Shown: positions 24,226 to 32,998 of the stretch, piece by piece | Position numbering within the stretch: the stretch's first letter is position 1 | Layout of the letters: the number at the start of each line of letters is the position of its first letter | From: Nocardia arizonensis | Lineage (GTDB): Bacteria > Actinomycetota > Actinomycetes > Mycobacteriales > Mycobacteriaceae | Assembly (NCBI RefSeq): GCF_001310275.1 | Contig: NZ_LGYZ01000068.1 | Span: 62,001 to 126,000, forward strand | DNA: 64,000 nt | Reading direction: 5' to 3' | Translations under genes and position numbers: made by a program | The notes under the pieces: model-generated | Databases searched by the model: none | The model's input: the letters and a program-made list of their open reading frames with translations, nothing else | What the model was told of the DNA's origin: nothing

Positions 24226-25176
24226 GTGACCGGACTGCCGCGCTACGCGGCGATGCTGGCGGCGCCCGGGCCGCTGCCCAGCGACGATGACCGCTGGGCC
24301 TACGAAGTGAAATTCGACGGAATCCGGGCCATCGCCTACGTGACGGACACGCTGCGGCTGCTCTCGCGCAACGGCAACGACATCACCGTGGCCTGGCCGG
24401 AGCTGGCCGGACTCGCTCCCATCGACCCGCCCTGTGTCCTCGACGGCGAGATCGTCGTCTTCGACGACAAGGGCAGGCCGTCCTTCGAGGCACTGCAACC
24501 GCGTATGCACCAACGCCATCCGGCCGAGATCCGCGCCATGTCGACGGCCACCCCCGCCACCTACGTCATCTTCGATCTCCTACACATCGGTGAACGCCCC
24601 CTCATCGGTCTGCCCTATGTGCGGCGGCGCGGACTTCTCGAACAGATCGACCCGCACGGGCCGCACTGGCGCATCTCGCCACGGCTGCGCGGTCACGGCC
24701 CGGACCTACTGGACGAAACCCGCCGCCTCGGCCTCGAGGGTCTCATCGCCAAACGGCTCGACGGCGGCTACCTGCCCGGACGGCGCAGCCCGCTGTGGAC
24801 CAAGGTCAAGAACGTCACCCACCAGGAAGGCGTGATCGTCGGCTGGAAGCCCGGCGCGGGCAGTCGCAGCGGCCGAATCGGGTCACTGCTGCTCGCCGCA
24901 CCCGACACCACGGGCGAACTGGTCTACATCGGCAATGTCGGCACCGGATTCAGCAGCGCCGCCCTGGCCGACCTCCAGGCGAAACTGGCTCCGCTGCACC
25001 GTGATACGCCGCCGGTGAACGCCGCGGGACTCTCCGGGGTCAGGTGGGTCGAACCGCGGCTGGTGGGCGAGGTCGCCTTCAGCGAATGGACCCGGGACGG
25101 CGTTCTGCGCCATCCGACCTGGCGCGGACTGCGGCCGGACAAGACTCCGGCGCAGGTCGAACCGCCTCAGCCGTGA
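24226..25176 (+). CDS. ATP-dependent DNA ligase (LigC/LigD ligase-domain type)
   Basis: A 316-residue ATP-dependent DNA ligase. Motif I is EVKFDGIR with adenylated Lys29. Later motifs are VLDGEIVVFD, FDLLHIGE, EGLIAKRLDG and LWTKVKN, followed by an OB-fold region (GVIVGWKPGAG, VYIGNVGTGF). The size fits the stand-alone LigC-type ligases of actinobacteria, which act in backup or end-joining repair. No Ku or polymerase domain gene is adjacent. The GTG at 24226 is used because it gives the family N-terminus (LPRYAAMLAAPG). It is convergent with a membrane-protein gene. Confidence 0.88.
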   Translation: MTGLPRYAAMLAAPGPLPSDDDRWAYEVKFDGIRAIAYVTDTLRLLSRNGNDITVAWPELAGLAPIDPPCVLDGEIVVFDDKGRPSFEALQPRMHQRHPAEIRAMSTATPATYVIFDLLHIGERPLIGLPYVRRRGLLEQIDPHGPHWRISPRLRGHGPDLLDETRRLGLEGLIAKRLDGGYLPGRRSPLWTKVKNVTHQEGVIVGWKPGAGSRSGRIGSLLLAAPDTTGELVYIGNVGTGFSSAALADLQAKLAPLHRDTPPVNAAGLSGVRWVEPRLVGEVAFSEWTRDGVLRHPTWRGLRPDKTPAQVEPPQP

Positions 25177-25189
25177 GCCGGACAGCGCA

Positions 25190-25651
25190 TCACCGATAAC
25201 CGGGCGGGCGCACCGGTCGGGAGCGGGCGGCCACCCATCGCCCGGTGGCGGGGACGACCGCCAGGACCACCATCACCACGCACAGCGCGAATATCCCGGC
25301 CAGCTCCGCCACCGCGTTACGGCCGAAGCCGAACACCGAACTCGGCGCAGCCAGTACGGCCGCGACGACGATCAGCACCTGCCCCGCGGTCCGGCGCGCG
25401 AAGAGCAGAGCCGCGCCGATGACGAACAGCACCGCCAGCACACCCGCGACCGCGGCCACGGCGACACCCAACACCACGACAACGGCGCTCAGATCGGGCA
25501 GATCGCTGTCGACCGCGGGGCGGTGCCCCGCATCGGCGGCCATCCGTAGCCCCCACACCGCGCCCGCGGCGAACCCGATTCCCGCGATCACCGCGAGCAC
25601 CGCCGCCGCGATCGCCGTGACACCGCTCGGCCTGCCATATTCGTTCCCCAC
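25190..25651 (-). CDS. Four-helix membrane protein of unknown function
   Basis: A 153-residue protein, almost entirely hydrophobic, with helices at about 11-34, 54-82, 88-103 and 113-132. It ends in a short basic tail (RSRPVRPPGYR). No enzyme motif is present and no family is recognised. The GTG start at 25651 is supported by GGGAGG 4 bases upstream. The gene stands alone between the ligase and the MBL-hydrolase genes. Confidence 0.65.
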   Translation of the reverse strand: MGNEYGRPSGVTAIAAAVLAVIAGIGFAAGAVWGLRMAADAGHRPAVDSDLPDLSAVVVVLGVAVAAVAGVLAVLFVIGAALLFARRTAGQVLIVVAAVLAAPSSVFGFGRNAVAELAGIFALCVVMVVLAVVPATGRWVAARSRPVRPPGYR

Positions 25652-25805
25652 GTGCCTCCCCCTCTCGCGCGATGCCGAGCAGCCTACCGGGCCTGCCCGA
25701 CACCACTCACACACGATCCGGCGCCCGGACTCCGATGACCGCCGAAATCGCTTCGGCGACACCACGTTCAGGGCGATCACCACGCTCATCCCGATATCGC
25801 CACGG

Positions 25806-26909
25806 CTACGAAACGGGGTTGTCCGACCCCGCTCCGAGTCGGAAAGTGAGGCGCTCCGGGCGCAGATAGTCGGCGCGATCGTGCAGTGCCCGCAATTCCG
25901 GCCGGTCGGGGACGCGGGAGAGTTCCTCGCGCAGTGCCCGATCGTAGGTGGCGGCCGGGGCGGTGAGTCCCGGCAGCCAGTTGTCGTGGTGGGTCGGCAC
26001 GAACAGCGACGGCGCGAGCGCCTCGATATAGCGGCGCGGGTCACGCAGACCATTGGTGAGCTGGTTGTATCCGTGAACCGCCCCGATGTGGACATCCGTC
26101 GGCGCCAGACCGGCGAGCACCTCGAGCACGTGCGGGGCCCGCTCGGTCAACGGACCCGACGAATCGTGCCAAGTCAGCGCGAATCCCGGCACCCGCAGTT
26201 GGTACAGCAGTACGCCGCCCTCCGCATCGCGCAGGCGCGGCAGTGTCTCGAGCACCGACCCGAGTCGCGGCGGATGGCGCAGGATCGGCGACAGCCGCGG
26301 CGCGGGGAAGAAGGGCCGGGCCGGGTCCTCGCGATCGCGCGCGGTGCGAGCCGAGTGCAGGTGGCGAACGGCGGTCACCGCGATCGGGCCGATGACGAAT
26401 TCGTGGCGTTGGCCCGGCGCGGTGTCCGCGTCGCCGAGCGCGACGGTCCCGAAGGTCGAATCCGGCACCTGGGCGCTGATCGAGGCGCAGTGTTCGGCGG
26501 TGCCGTACACCACCGCGCCACTCGCTTGCGCGATACGGCCCGCATCGCCCGCGTGGTCGAAGTGGCCGTGCCCGATGAGAATCGCCTCGGGCATCAGATC
26601 CGCCAGATCCTGCGGTGTCGCGGGCACGTACCCGGCACTCGTCAGTCGCGGCACCCATGCGTCGAGCAGCAGCACCGAACCGGCGATGGCCAGCGCGTAG
26701 GTGGTGCAGCCCACCCAGGACAGCACCACCCGATCGGGCCGCAGCGCGCCGGTTCCGGCGTCGACCGCGTCGGCGCCGAAGAAGCGGCGGCGGGCCAGGA
26801 CGGTCGATTCCGATCCGTGCTCGCCCGGACTTCGTAGCGGCCGGATCTCGGGGAGCCGCCCGGCACCCGGCAGCCGCCCGATCAGTCCGCGCACAGAGAA
26901 CTCACACAC
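25806..26909 (-). CDS. MBL-fold metallo-hydrolase
   Basis: A 367-residue metallo-beta-lactamase-fold protein. The metal motif is HGHFDHAGD near residues 114-122, with further candidate ligands in AVRHLHSA, LTWHDSSG and PTHHDNW. The N-terminal 50 residues (LPEIRPLRSPGEHGSESTVL..) precede the fold and are rich in Pro, Gly and Arg. The group resembles UlaG/NAPE-PLD-like hydrolases; the substrate is unknown. The GTG start is taken as the longest frame, and a later GTG five codons in is possible. The gene follows mshC on the same strand after 42 bases, so read-through is plausible. Confidence 0.75.
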   Translation of the reverse strand: MCEFSVRGLIGRLPGAGRLPEIRPLRSPGEHGSESTVLARRRFFGADAVDAGTGALRPDRVVLSWVGCTTYALAIAGSVLLLDAWVPRLTSAGYVPATPQDLADLMPEAILIGHGHFDHAGDAGRIAQASGAVVYGTAEHCASISAQVPDSTFGTVALGDADTAPGQRHEFVIGPIAVTAVRHLHSARTARDREDPARPFFPAPRLSPILRHPPRLGSVLETLPRLRDAEGGVLLYQLRVPGFALTWHDSSGPLTERAPHVLEVLAGLAPTDVHIGAVHGYNQLTNGLRDPRRYIEALAPSLFVPTHHDNWLPGLTAPAATYDRALREELSRVPDRPELRALHDRADYLRPERLTFRLGAGSDNPVS

Positions 26910-26951
26910 CCGAGCACCGAAACACCTCCGACATCGCGACGCAAGGCCCCG

Positions 26952-28190
26952 TCAGAGACGGATGCCGAGCAGCGCGTCGACGGCCGCGGCCACCGCGCCC
27001 GGCGCGGCCCGGTCGGGTCCGCCGTACTCGAGCGCCTGCGCGGCCCAGTTGTCCACGGCGGCCAGCGCCTTCGGGGTGTCCAGGTCGTCGGCGAGGTGCT
27101 GTCGCAGCCGCGCCACGGTGTCCTCGGCGACCGGACCCGACTCCAGCGCGGCCGCGCGCCGCCACAGGTCGAGTCTGCGTTCGGCGTCGGTGAGCAGCGA
27201 CTCGGTCCACATGCGGTCGGCGCGATAGTGACCGGCGAACAGGCCGAGTCGGATCGCGTTCGGATCGGTGCCTGCACGGCGCAGATTCGACACCAGCACG
27301 AGGTTGCCGCGCGACTTCGACATCTTCTCGCCGTCGAGTCCGATGAGTCCGGCGTGCACGAAGTGCCGGGCGAAACGACGGCCGATCTCCAATGCCTCGG
27401 CGTGCGCGGCCGAGTACTCGTGATGCGGGTAGATCAGATCGCTGCCGCCGCCCTGTACGTCGAAGCCGAAACCGATCCGATTGAGGGCGATGGCCGCGCA
27501 TTCGATGTGCCAACCGGGCCTACCGTCCCCGAACGGGGCGTGCCACGACGGTTCACCGGGACGGGCGGCACGCCACAACAGGGCGTCGATGATGTCGCGT
27601 TTGCCGGGGCGGTCCGGGTCGCCGCCGCGTTCGGCGAACAACTTCTCCATGGTGGCCCGGTCGTACCCCGACTCGTAGCCGAACTGTTCGGTGGCGTCGG
27701 CCCGGTAGTAGACGTCCGGGTATTCGGGATCATCGACGACATACGCCGCGCCCGCCGCCAGCAGCTTCTCGACCAGTTCGACGACCTCGTCGACCGATTC
27801 GACCGCGCCGACGTAGTCGCGCGGAGCCAGCACCCGCAGGGCGGTCATGTCCTCGCGGAACAGGTCGATTTCGCGGCTGCCGAGATCACGCCAGTCGACG
27901 CCGTCGCGTTCGGCGCGTTCGAACAGCGGATCGTCGACATCGGTCACGTTCTGCACGTAGTGCACCTCGTGACCGGCATCGCGCCACAGCCGGTTGATCA
28001 GGTCGAAGGTGAGATAGGTGGCCGCGTGCCCCAGATGTGTGGCGTCGTAGGGGGTGATCCCGCAGACGTACATGGTGGCCGTCGCCCCCGGGGAGACCGG
28101 GCGGATCTGCCGGTCGGCGGTGTCGAACAACCGCAACGGTGGCCCTGCTCCGGGAATGGCCGGTAGGGCGGTGTCGGACCAGGACTGCAT
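26952..28190 (-). CDS. mshC: Cysteine:glucosaminyl-inositol ligase of mycothiol synthesis
   Basis: A 412-residue class I aminoacyl-tRNA-synthetase-like enzyme that joins cysteine to GlcN-inositol, the third step toward mycothiol, the main thiol of actinomycetes. Visible are [19 protein letters not shown] with the zinc-ligand Cys and the HIGH-like HLGH near 42-57, WHIECAA with further zinc ligands, and KMSKSRGN with the ATP-binding signature. Length and order match MshC rather than CysS. It is the last gene of a minus-strand run with uppP, a phosphomutase, DUF3090 and SCO1664 genes, an order conserved in actinobacteria. Confidence 0.95.
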   Translation of the reverse strand: MQSWSDTALPAIPGAGPPLRLFDTADRQIRPVSPGATATMYVCGITPYDATHLGHAATYLTFDLINRLWRDAGHEVHYVQNVTDVDDPLFERAERDGVDWRDLGSREIDLFREDMTALRVLAPRDYVGAVESVDEVVELVEKLLAAGAAYVVDDPEYPDVYYRADATEQFGYESGYDRATMEKLFAERGGDPDRPGKRDIIDALLWRAARPGEPSWHAPFGDGRPGWHIECAAIALNRIGFGFDVQGGGSDLIYPHHEYSAAHAEALEIGRRFARHFVHAGLIGLDGEKMSKSRGNLVLVSNLRRAGTDPNAIRLGLFAGHYRADRMWTESLLTDAERRLDLWRRAAALESGPVAEDTVARLRQHLADDLDTPKALAAVDNWAAQALEYGGPDRAAPGAVAAAVDALLGIRL

Positions 28191-28444
28191 GATTCGAGGG
28201 TAAAGGTGTGGTCGACATAGCGAGCCGCCGCCCCGGCTCCGACCGGCCGTACTTGCCCCGGGACACCCTTGCGTACCTGCGTCGTCGCCGTATGCCGAGA
28301 AAGTCGACCGTTATCGTCGACGAGAATCGAAGAACGGCGGACCGGTTCGTCGACGTGGCGCTCGCTCGCCCGCGCTTCGGAATCCACCACGTCCGGCGGC
28401 GCGCACGCGGACACAGACGGCTACCGCGAATCCGACGGCGACCG
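28191..28444. other. Spacer between mshC and the SCO1664-type gene
   Basis: About 250 bases with no supported gene. It should carry a separate mshC promoter. No hairpin of note was seen. Confidence 0.4.
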
Positions 28445-29284
28445 TCAGAACGCGGGCCACGGAATCGGGCGCGACCCCTGCGGCAGCGGCATCACCCGAT
28501 GATCGAGCAGATCCTTGGTCCGCGCGATCAGCGCGTCGATCTCGGCGTCGGTGATGTGCGGAGCCAGATCATCGGCCACCGATCCGGGCAGCGCGTCGGC
28601 GAAGGTCTCGATATCGGCGACCAGATCCTCGCCCACCGGCTGCCCCGCCCAGCCCCACAGCACCGTGCGCAGCTTGTACTCCCGATGCAGGCAAATGCCG
28701 TGATCGACCCCGTAGACCCGGCCGTCGACGCCTTCGAGCGCGTGACCGCCCTTGCGGTCGGCGTTGTTGAGCAGCACGTCGAGCACCGCCATGCGCCGCA
28801 GTCGCGGATCGTCGGCGTGGACGAGGGATATCTCCGCACCCGACCCGTCGAGGGCGCGCAACACCTCGGTGAACCCGTCGGGCACCGCACCGGGAGGGCA
28901 CAGGTCGACCAGGTCGAGTCGCTCGGGCGGCTCGGTGTGGTGATCCACCGAATCCACCCACCGCTGCACCATGCCCGGCCCGTAGGGACCCTCGCGCAGG
29001 ATCGTCTCCGGTATCACGCCCCATCCGATCGCCTCGGACACCAGATAGGAGGCCACCTCGCGACCCGCAAGGGTGCCGTCCGGGAAATCCCACAGCGGCC
29101 GCTCCCCGCGCACCGGCTTGTACACCACCCGCAGCGGGCGCAGCGGGTCGGGGCCGTCGCCGATATCGCAGACCAGGGTGACGTTGCTCGCGACGTTCAC
29201 CCGTCCGAACACGGTCAGCTCACCGGTTCGCAACCGTTGCGCGTCGGCATCGTCGCTGTCTTCGCGCTCCTGCCCGCCGGCCAC
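28445..29284 (-). CDS. SCO1664-family protein
   Basis: A 279-residue cytoplasmic protein of the SCO1664 family, which has a PI3K/HipA-like kinase-related fold. Typical phrases are ASNVTLVCDIG, VVYKPVRGERPLWDFPDGTLAGREVA (in pieces), the catalytic-looking LDVLLNNADRKGGHAL and VYGVDHGICLHREYKLRTVLWGW. The N-A-D-R-K and V-D-H-G segments resemble a kinase catalytic loop and metal site, so phosphotransfer is likely but unproven. The GTG start has GAGGAG upstream and begins 3 bases after the DUF3090 stop, so the two are one operon. Confidence 0.9.
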   Translation of the reverse strand: MAGGQEREDSDDADAQRLRTGELTVFGRVNVASNVTLVCDIGDGPDPLRPLRVVYKPVRGERPLWDFPDGTLAGREVASYLVSEAIGWGVIPETILREGPYGPGMVQRWVDSVDHHTEPPERLDLVDLCPPGAVPDGFTEVLRALDGSGAEISLVHADDPRLRRMAVLDVLLNNADRKGGHALEGVDGRVYGVDHGICLHREYKLRTVLWGWAGQPVGEDLVADIETFADALPGSVADDLAPHITDAEIDALIARTKDLLDHRVMPLPQGSRPIPWPAF

Positions 29285-29287
29285 CCA

Positions 29288-29872
29288 TCACTCCTCTGAC
29301 TCGGCCGTACCGAAGATCTCGCCCCGCTTGTATCCGTTCGTGCGCACGCACATGTGCCCGCGCGCCGAGAGCGGCTCACCGCACAGCGGACACGGCGGGC
29401 GGCCCGCGGCGATCACCCGGGTCGAGCGCAGGGCGAACTCGCGCGCCTGGACCGGGGTGAGGAATACGCGCACCGCGTCGGGGCCCTCCTCGGTGTCGTC
29501 GAGCACGACCGACTCGTCGACCTCGGTCTCGGTGATGGCCAACAGTTCCACCACGACCGCGCCCGCGTCGGCGTCCCAGCCCAGACCCATGGTGCCGACC
29601 CGGAATTCGGCGTCGATCGGGGTAAGCAGCGGAGCTGTGTCGCTCACGTCCTCGGCCTGTGGCGGCACGGGAGCGCCGAATCGACGCGCGACCTCGTCCA
29701 AGAGCAGGCCCATGCGGTCGGCGAGTACCTTCACCTGCTGCTTTTCCAGCAGCACGCTGACCACCCGAGGTTCCTGCACGGCTTGCAGATAGAACGCGCG
29801 ATCGCCCGGCTCACCGACGGTCCCGGCGACGAAACGATCGGGGGTGCGAAATACATGGATTGCTCGTGCCAT
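29288..29872 (-). CDS. DUF3090-family protein
   Basis: A 194-residue protein of the DUF3090 family (ARAIHVFRTPDRFVAGTVGEPGDRAFYLQA in pieces, LEKQQVKVLADRMGLLLDEV). The C-terminus carries a zinc-ribbon-like CPLCGEPLSARGHMCVRTNGY, also found in family members. Function is unknown. The ATG at 29872 is chosen because CAGGAGGTG lies just upstream. It sits between the phosphomutase and SCO1664 genes on the same strand, with a gap of only 3 bases to the latter, which points to a joint function. Confidence 0.9.
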   Translation of the reverse strand: MARAIHVFRTPDRFVAGTVGEPGDRAFYLQAVQEPRVVSVLLEKQQVKVLADRMGLLLDEVARRFGAPVPPQAEDVSDTAPLLTPIDAEFRVGTMGLGWDADAGAVVVELLAITETEVDESVVLDDTEEGPDAVRVFLTPVQAREFALRSTRVIAAGRPPCPLCGEPLSARGHMCVRTNGYKRGEIFGTAESEE

Positions 29873-29959
29873 CTGCACCTCCTGATACGTGACCTGATCG
29901 ACTACCCACGACGCCCGGAGTCCGACACGCCATGACACAACGTTCGTTCACAAGGAATC

Positions 29960-30694
29960 TCAACGCTCCGCATTCCCATTATCCGCACTCCCGGTACCGG
30001 TGACCTCCCCGCCGGGAACCGGGCCGCTCGGCGCGGACGACGCGCCCTCACCCGCGTGCCGCGGGGTCGGTATCAGCGCGCTCAGATCCGAGCCGGTGTC
30101 GTTGAGCCGCCACACGTAGGGCGCTGTCGGGGTGTAGCGGATCACGCTCAGCGACGCGGGTTCCACCACGATGCGCTGGAATCCGTCGAGGTGGATGCCG
30201 AGGGCGTCGGCGAGGATGGATTTGATGACATCGCCGTGCGTGCACGCCACCCACAGCACGTCACGACCGTGCCGTTCGGCGAAGGCGCGCTCGTGTTCAC
30301 GGATCGCCGCGACCGCCCGCGCCTGCACCTGGGCCAGCCCCTCGCCCCCGGGGAACACCGCGCCCGAGGCGTGACGCTGCACCACCTTCCACAGGGGTTC
30401 GGTGAGCAGATCGGCGATCGGCTTGCCGGTCCAGTCGCCGTAGTCGACCTCGACGAGCCGGTCGTCGTACTCCGGGTCGAGTCCGAACTTCTCGGCAAGC
30501 GGCGCGATCGTGCGCTGACAGCGCAACAGCGGCGAGTGCACGATGTATTCCACGGGCAGTTCGGAGAGTCGGTCGGCGACCGCGCGCGCCTGTTCGGCGC
30601 CCCGTTCGGTCAGATCGACGCCGACGCTGCGGCCCGCCAGAGTCCGGGCGGTGTTCGAGGTGGACACCCCATGCCGCAACAGGATCACCGTCAT
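29960..30694 (-). CDS. Histidine phosphatase/phosphomutase-like protein (MSMEG_4193 type)
   Basis: A 244-residue histidine phosphatase-superfamily protein. The catalytic LLRHGVSTSNTARTL at residues 5-19 carries the phospho-histidine (RHG). 'HSPLLRCQRTIAPLAEKFG' supplies the second arginine, 'VEVDYGDWTGKPIADL' an acidic loop, and 'WVACTHGDVIKSIL' the second catalytic histidine. The last about 40 residues are a Gly/Ser/Pro-rich tail. Members with this neighbourhood are called MSMEG_4193-type phosphomutases; the true substrate is unknown. The gene lies between uppP and DUF3090. Confidence 0.88.
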   Translation of the reverse strand: MTVILLRHGVSTSNTARTLAGRSVGVDLTERGAEQARAVADRLSELPVEYIVHSPLLRCQRTIAPLAEKFGLDPEYDDRLVEVDYGDWTGKPIADLLTEPLWKVVQRHASGAVFPGGEGLAQVQARAVAAIREHERAFAERHGRDVLWVACTHGDVIKSILADALGIHLDGFQRIVVEPASLSVIRYTPTAPYVWRLNDTGSDLSALIPTPRHAGEGASSAPSGPVPGGEVTGTGSADNGNAER

Positions 30695-30746
30695 CGGACC
30701 AGCCTAATCCCCGCCACCGACAGCGGTGCGCCCGCCGTGGCGCCGC

Positions 30747-31682
30747 TCACGTCGCGCTGACCCATCCGGTCGCCAGCAGACCCATGATGGTCAGGCCGAG
30801 CAGGACGCGATAGCCCACGAACCAGTCCAGCGAATGGCGCGCCACGAATTTCAACAGCCACGCCACCGAGGCATAGCCGACGACGAAGGCGATCACGGTG
30901 GCGACCAGCAACTGCGGGCCGCTGGCGTTGAGCCCCTCGCCCGCGGGTTCGAACGCGTCGGGCAGACTGAACAATCCCGACGCGGTGACCGCCGGGATCG
31001 CGAGCAGGAACGAGAATCGCACCGCCGCTTCGCGTTCCAACCCGAGGAACAGACCCGCCGCCGAGGTGGCGCCGGACCGCGACACGCCCGGGACCAGCGC
31101 GAGACACTGGGCGAAGCCCATGATCAGGCCGTCGCGCGTGGTGATCTGCTCCAGCGGACGGGTTTTGCGGCCGTAGTATTCCGCGGCGGCTATGACGAAC
31201 GCGAAGGCGATCAGCATGAACGACACAAGCCACAGATTGCGCGCGCCCGTGCGGATCTGGTCCTTGAACAGGAATCCGAGTACGCCGATGGGAATGGTGG
31301 CGATGATCACGTACCAGCCGATGCGGTAGTCGAGTTCGCGTTGGGCGTCCTCGTCGCCTCGTAGGTCGGCGGCGTAGTCGCCGGTGATCACGGGCAGTTT
31401 CCTGGTCGGCTGTTCGGCCAGCGGCACGGTGTGTCCTGACCGTTCGCGGACGCGCAGCACGAGGGTGACGAACCACGCGCGCACGATGCGCGCGATGTCC
31501 TTGGCGAAATACACCAGGACCGCGGCCTCGGTGCCCAACTGCGTGACCGCGGTGAACGACGCGCCCGCGTCGTCGCCGAAGAACACCGCGGACACGATAC
31601 GCAGATGCGCCGAGGAGGAGACCGGGAGAAACTCGGTGAGTCCCTGCACCAGACCTAGTACCAGCGCCTGTATCCAGGTCAT
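30747..31682 (-). CDS. uppP: Undecaprenyl-diphosphatase
   Basis: A 311-residue multi-spanning membrane enzyme (BacA/UppP) that removes a phosphate from undecaprenyl diphosphate, recycling the cell-wall lipid carrier and giving bacitracin tolerance. Conserved motifs are visible: [16 protein letters not shown] at about 11-26 (catalytic Glu/Ser region) and PGVSRSGAT near 200 (second active-site block). About eight hydrophobic helices can be counted. The ATG at 31682 matches the family N-terminus; a GTG at 31694 would add four residues. It is the first gene of the run leading to mshC. Confidence 0.93.
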   Translation of the reverse strand: MTWIQALVLGLVQGLTEFLPVSSSAHLRIVSAVFFGDDAGASFTAVTQLGTEAAVLVYFAKDIARIVRAWFVTLVLRVRERSGHTVPLAEQPTRKLPVITGDYAADLRGDEDAQRELDYRIGWYVIIATIPIGVLGFLFKDQIRTGARNLWLVSFMLIAFAFVIAAAEYYGRKTRPLEQITTRDGLIMGFAQCLALVPGVSRSGATSAAGLFLGLEREAAVRFSFLLAIPAVTASGLFSLPDAFEPAGEGLNASGPQLLVATVIAFVVGYASVAWLLKFVARHSLDWFVGYRVLLGLTIMGLLATGWVSAT

Positions 31683-32015
31683 CGACTCGCCCACTGACTC
31701 TCCTCCATTCCATGCGGCGCGCCGCCGGGGCGCGGCGTACCGCACACGTACTACACGTGCCCGAAATATCCGTTCCGAGTGCGCAATTGGCCCCGCGTCG
31801 AAGCGTTCGACACGGACATCACCGCAATCCCGCAGCGACAGTACAGGCTCGCGCGCGATCGCGCCCCGGCGGCGGATCGGAATCGGTCGATCGCACCGCC
31901 CGCCCGGGGTTCCTCGCGACCGCCGCGCGCGCGGTCGGCATTTCCGGCCCGGGAGACGGACTTCGGTAGGGCCCGCACACTACGCTTGCGCCGTGACGAA
32001 TGCGCGGACTCGGTG

Positions 32016-32978
32016 ATGGAACAGCGGACGGTCGGCCGCAGCGGCCTACGGGTGTCCCGGATCGGCCTGGCGACCCACACCTGGGGTTCCCAGACCGACC
32101 CCGACGACGCGGCGGGTCAGCTCGTCGCCTTCGCCGAGGCAGGCGGCACCCTGGTGGAGACGTCCCCGGCCTATTCCGGCGGCGCGGCCCAGCGCATACT
32201 GGCCGATCTGCTCGGCGACATCGTCGCCCGCGACGAGTTCGTCCTGTGCGTCAGCGCCGGCGTCGTCACATTCCCCGCCGACGAGGAATCCGGTGTGCCG
32301 GCCCCCGCGCGCGCGATGGTGGACGCCTCGCGCCGGACCCTGCTGCGCCAGCTCGACCGCACGCTGCTGGAACTGGGCACCGACCACCTCGACATCTGGA
32401 TGGTGGCCGCCTGGGATCCACGCACCCCGCTCGACGAGATCGCGGCCACCCTCGACCACGCCGTGCGCTCGGGCCGGGTGCGCTACACCGGGGTCCGCGG
32501 ATACGGTGCGTGGCAGTTGGCGAGCATGGCCGCGATCACCCCGATCGTGGTCGCCCAGACCCAGTACTCCCTGTTGGCCCGGGGCGCGGAGGAGGATTTC
32601 GTTCCCGCCGCCGCCCATCACGGTGTCGGGATCATCGCCACCGCGCCGCTGGCGGGCGGCATCCTCACCGGCAAATACCGCGACGGTGTGCCCGCGGATT
32701 CGCGCGGCGCGGACGAGGCCACCGCCGAGGAGATCAGTCACCGACTCGACGAACGCGCCACCCGCGTGGTCGAGGCCCTGGTCACCGCCGCCGACGGACT
32801 CGGCACCTCGCCGCTGGCGGTGGCGCTGGCATGGATCCGCGACCGACCCGGTATCGCGAGCATGGTGGTCGGCGCCCGCGACATCGGCCAGCTCACCGGC
32901 GTCATCGCCGCCGAGACCCTGGAACTGCCGCGTGCCATCGCGGCGGCGCTGGACGACGTCAGCGCACGCGTGGAATGA
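32016..32978 (+). CDS. Aldo/keto reductase-family protein
   Basis: A 320-residue TIM-barrel aldo/keto reductase homologue. The N-terminal EQRTVGRSGLRVSRIGLAT, the 'GGTLVETSPAYSGGAAQRILADLLG' segment with Tyr, and the C-terminal 'SPLAVALAWIRDRPGIASMVVGARDIGQL' NADP-binding part are all present. The usual Asp of the D-x-A-x-x-Y motif is replaced (ETSPAY), and Lys/His of the catalytic tetrad are not obvious (LCVSAG, WMVAAW), so enzymatic activity may be lost or changed. An ATG at 32016 and a GTG three bases earlier compete as start. It precedes hmuT by 20 bases but is separated from it by an IdeR-like box. Confidence 0.8.
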   Translation: MEQRTVGRSGLRVSRIGLATHTWGSQTDPDDAAGQLVAFAEAGGTLVETSPAYSGGAAQRILADLLGDIVARDEFVLCVSAGVVTFPADEESGVPAPARAMVDASRRTLLRQLDRTLLELGTDHLDIWMVAAWDPRTPLDEIAATLDHAVRSGRVRYTGVRGYGAWQLASMAAITPIVVAQTQYSLLARGAEEDFVPAAAHHGVGIIATAPLAGGILTGKYRDGVPADSRGADEATAEEISHRLDERATRVVEALVTAADGLGTSPLAVALAWIRDRPGIASMVVGARDIGQLTGVIAAETLELPRAIAAALDDVSARVE

Positions 32979-32979
32979 C

Positions 32980-32998
32980 ACGGATTAGGCTTACCTAC
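32980..32998 (+). promoter_or_regulatory. IdeR/DtxR-like iron box
   Basis: The 19-base site contains AGGCTTACCTAC, which matches 11 of 12 positions in the right half of the actinobacterial iron box (AGSCTWACCTWA); the left half is poorer. It lies directly before the importer operon, so iron-loaded IdeR would repress it. If the site overlaps the promoter, the true start of HmuT must be downstream of it. Confidence 0.55.
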
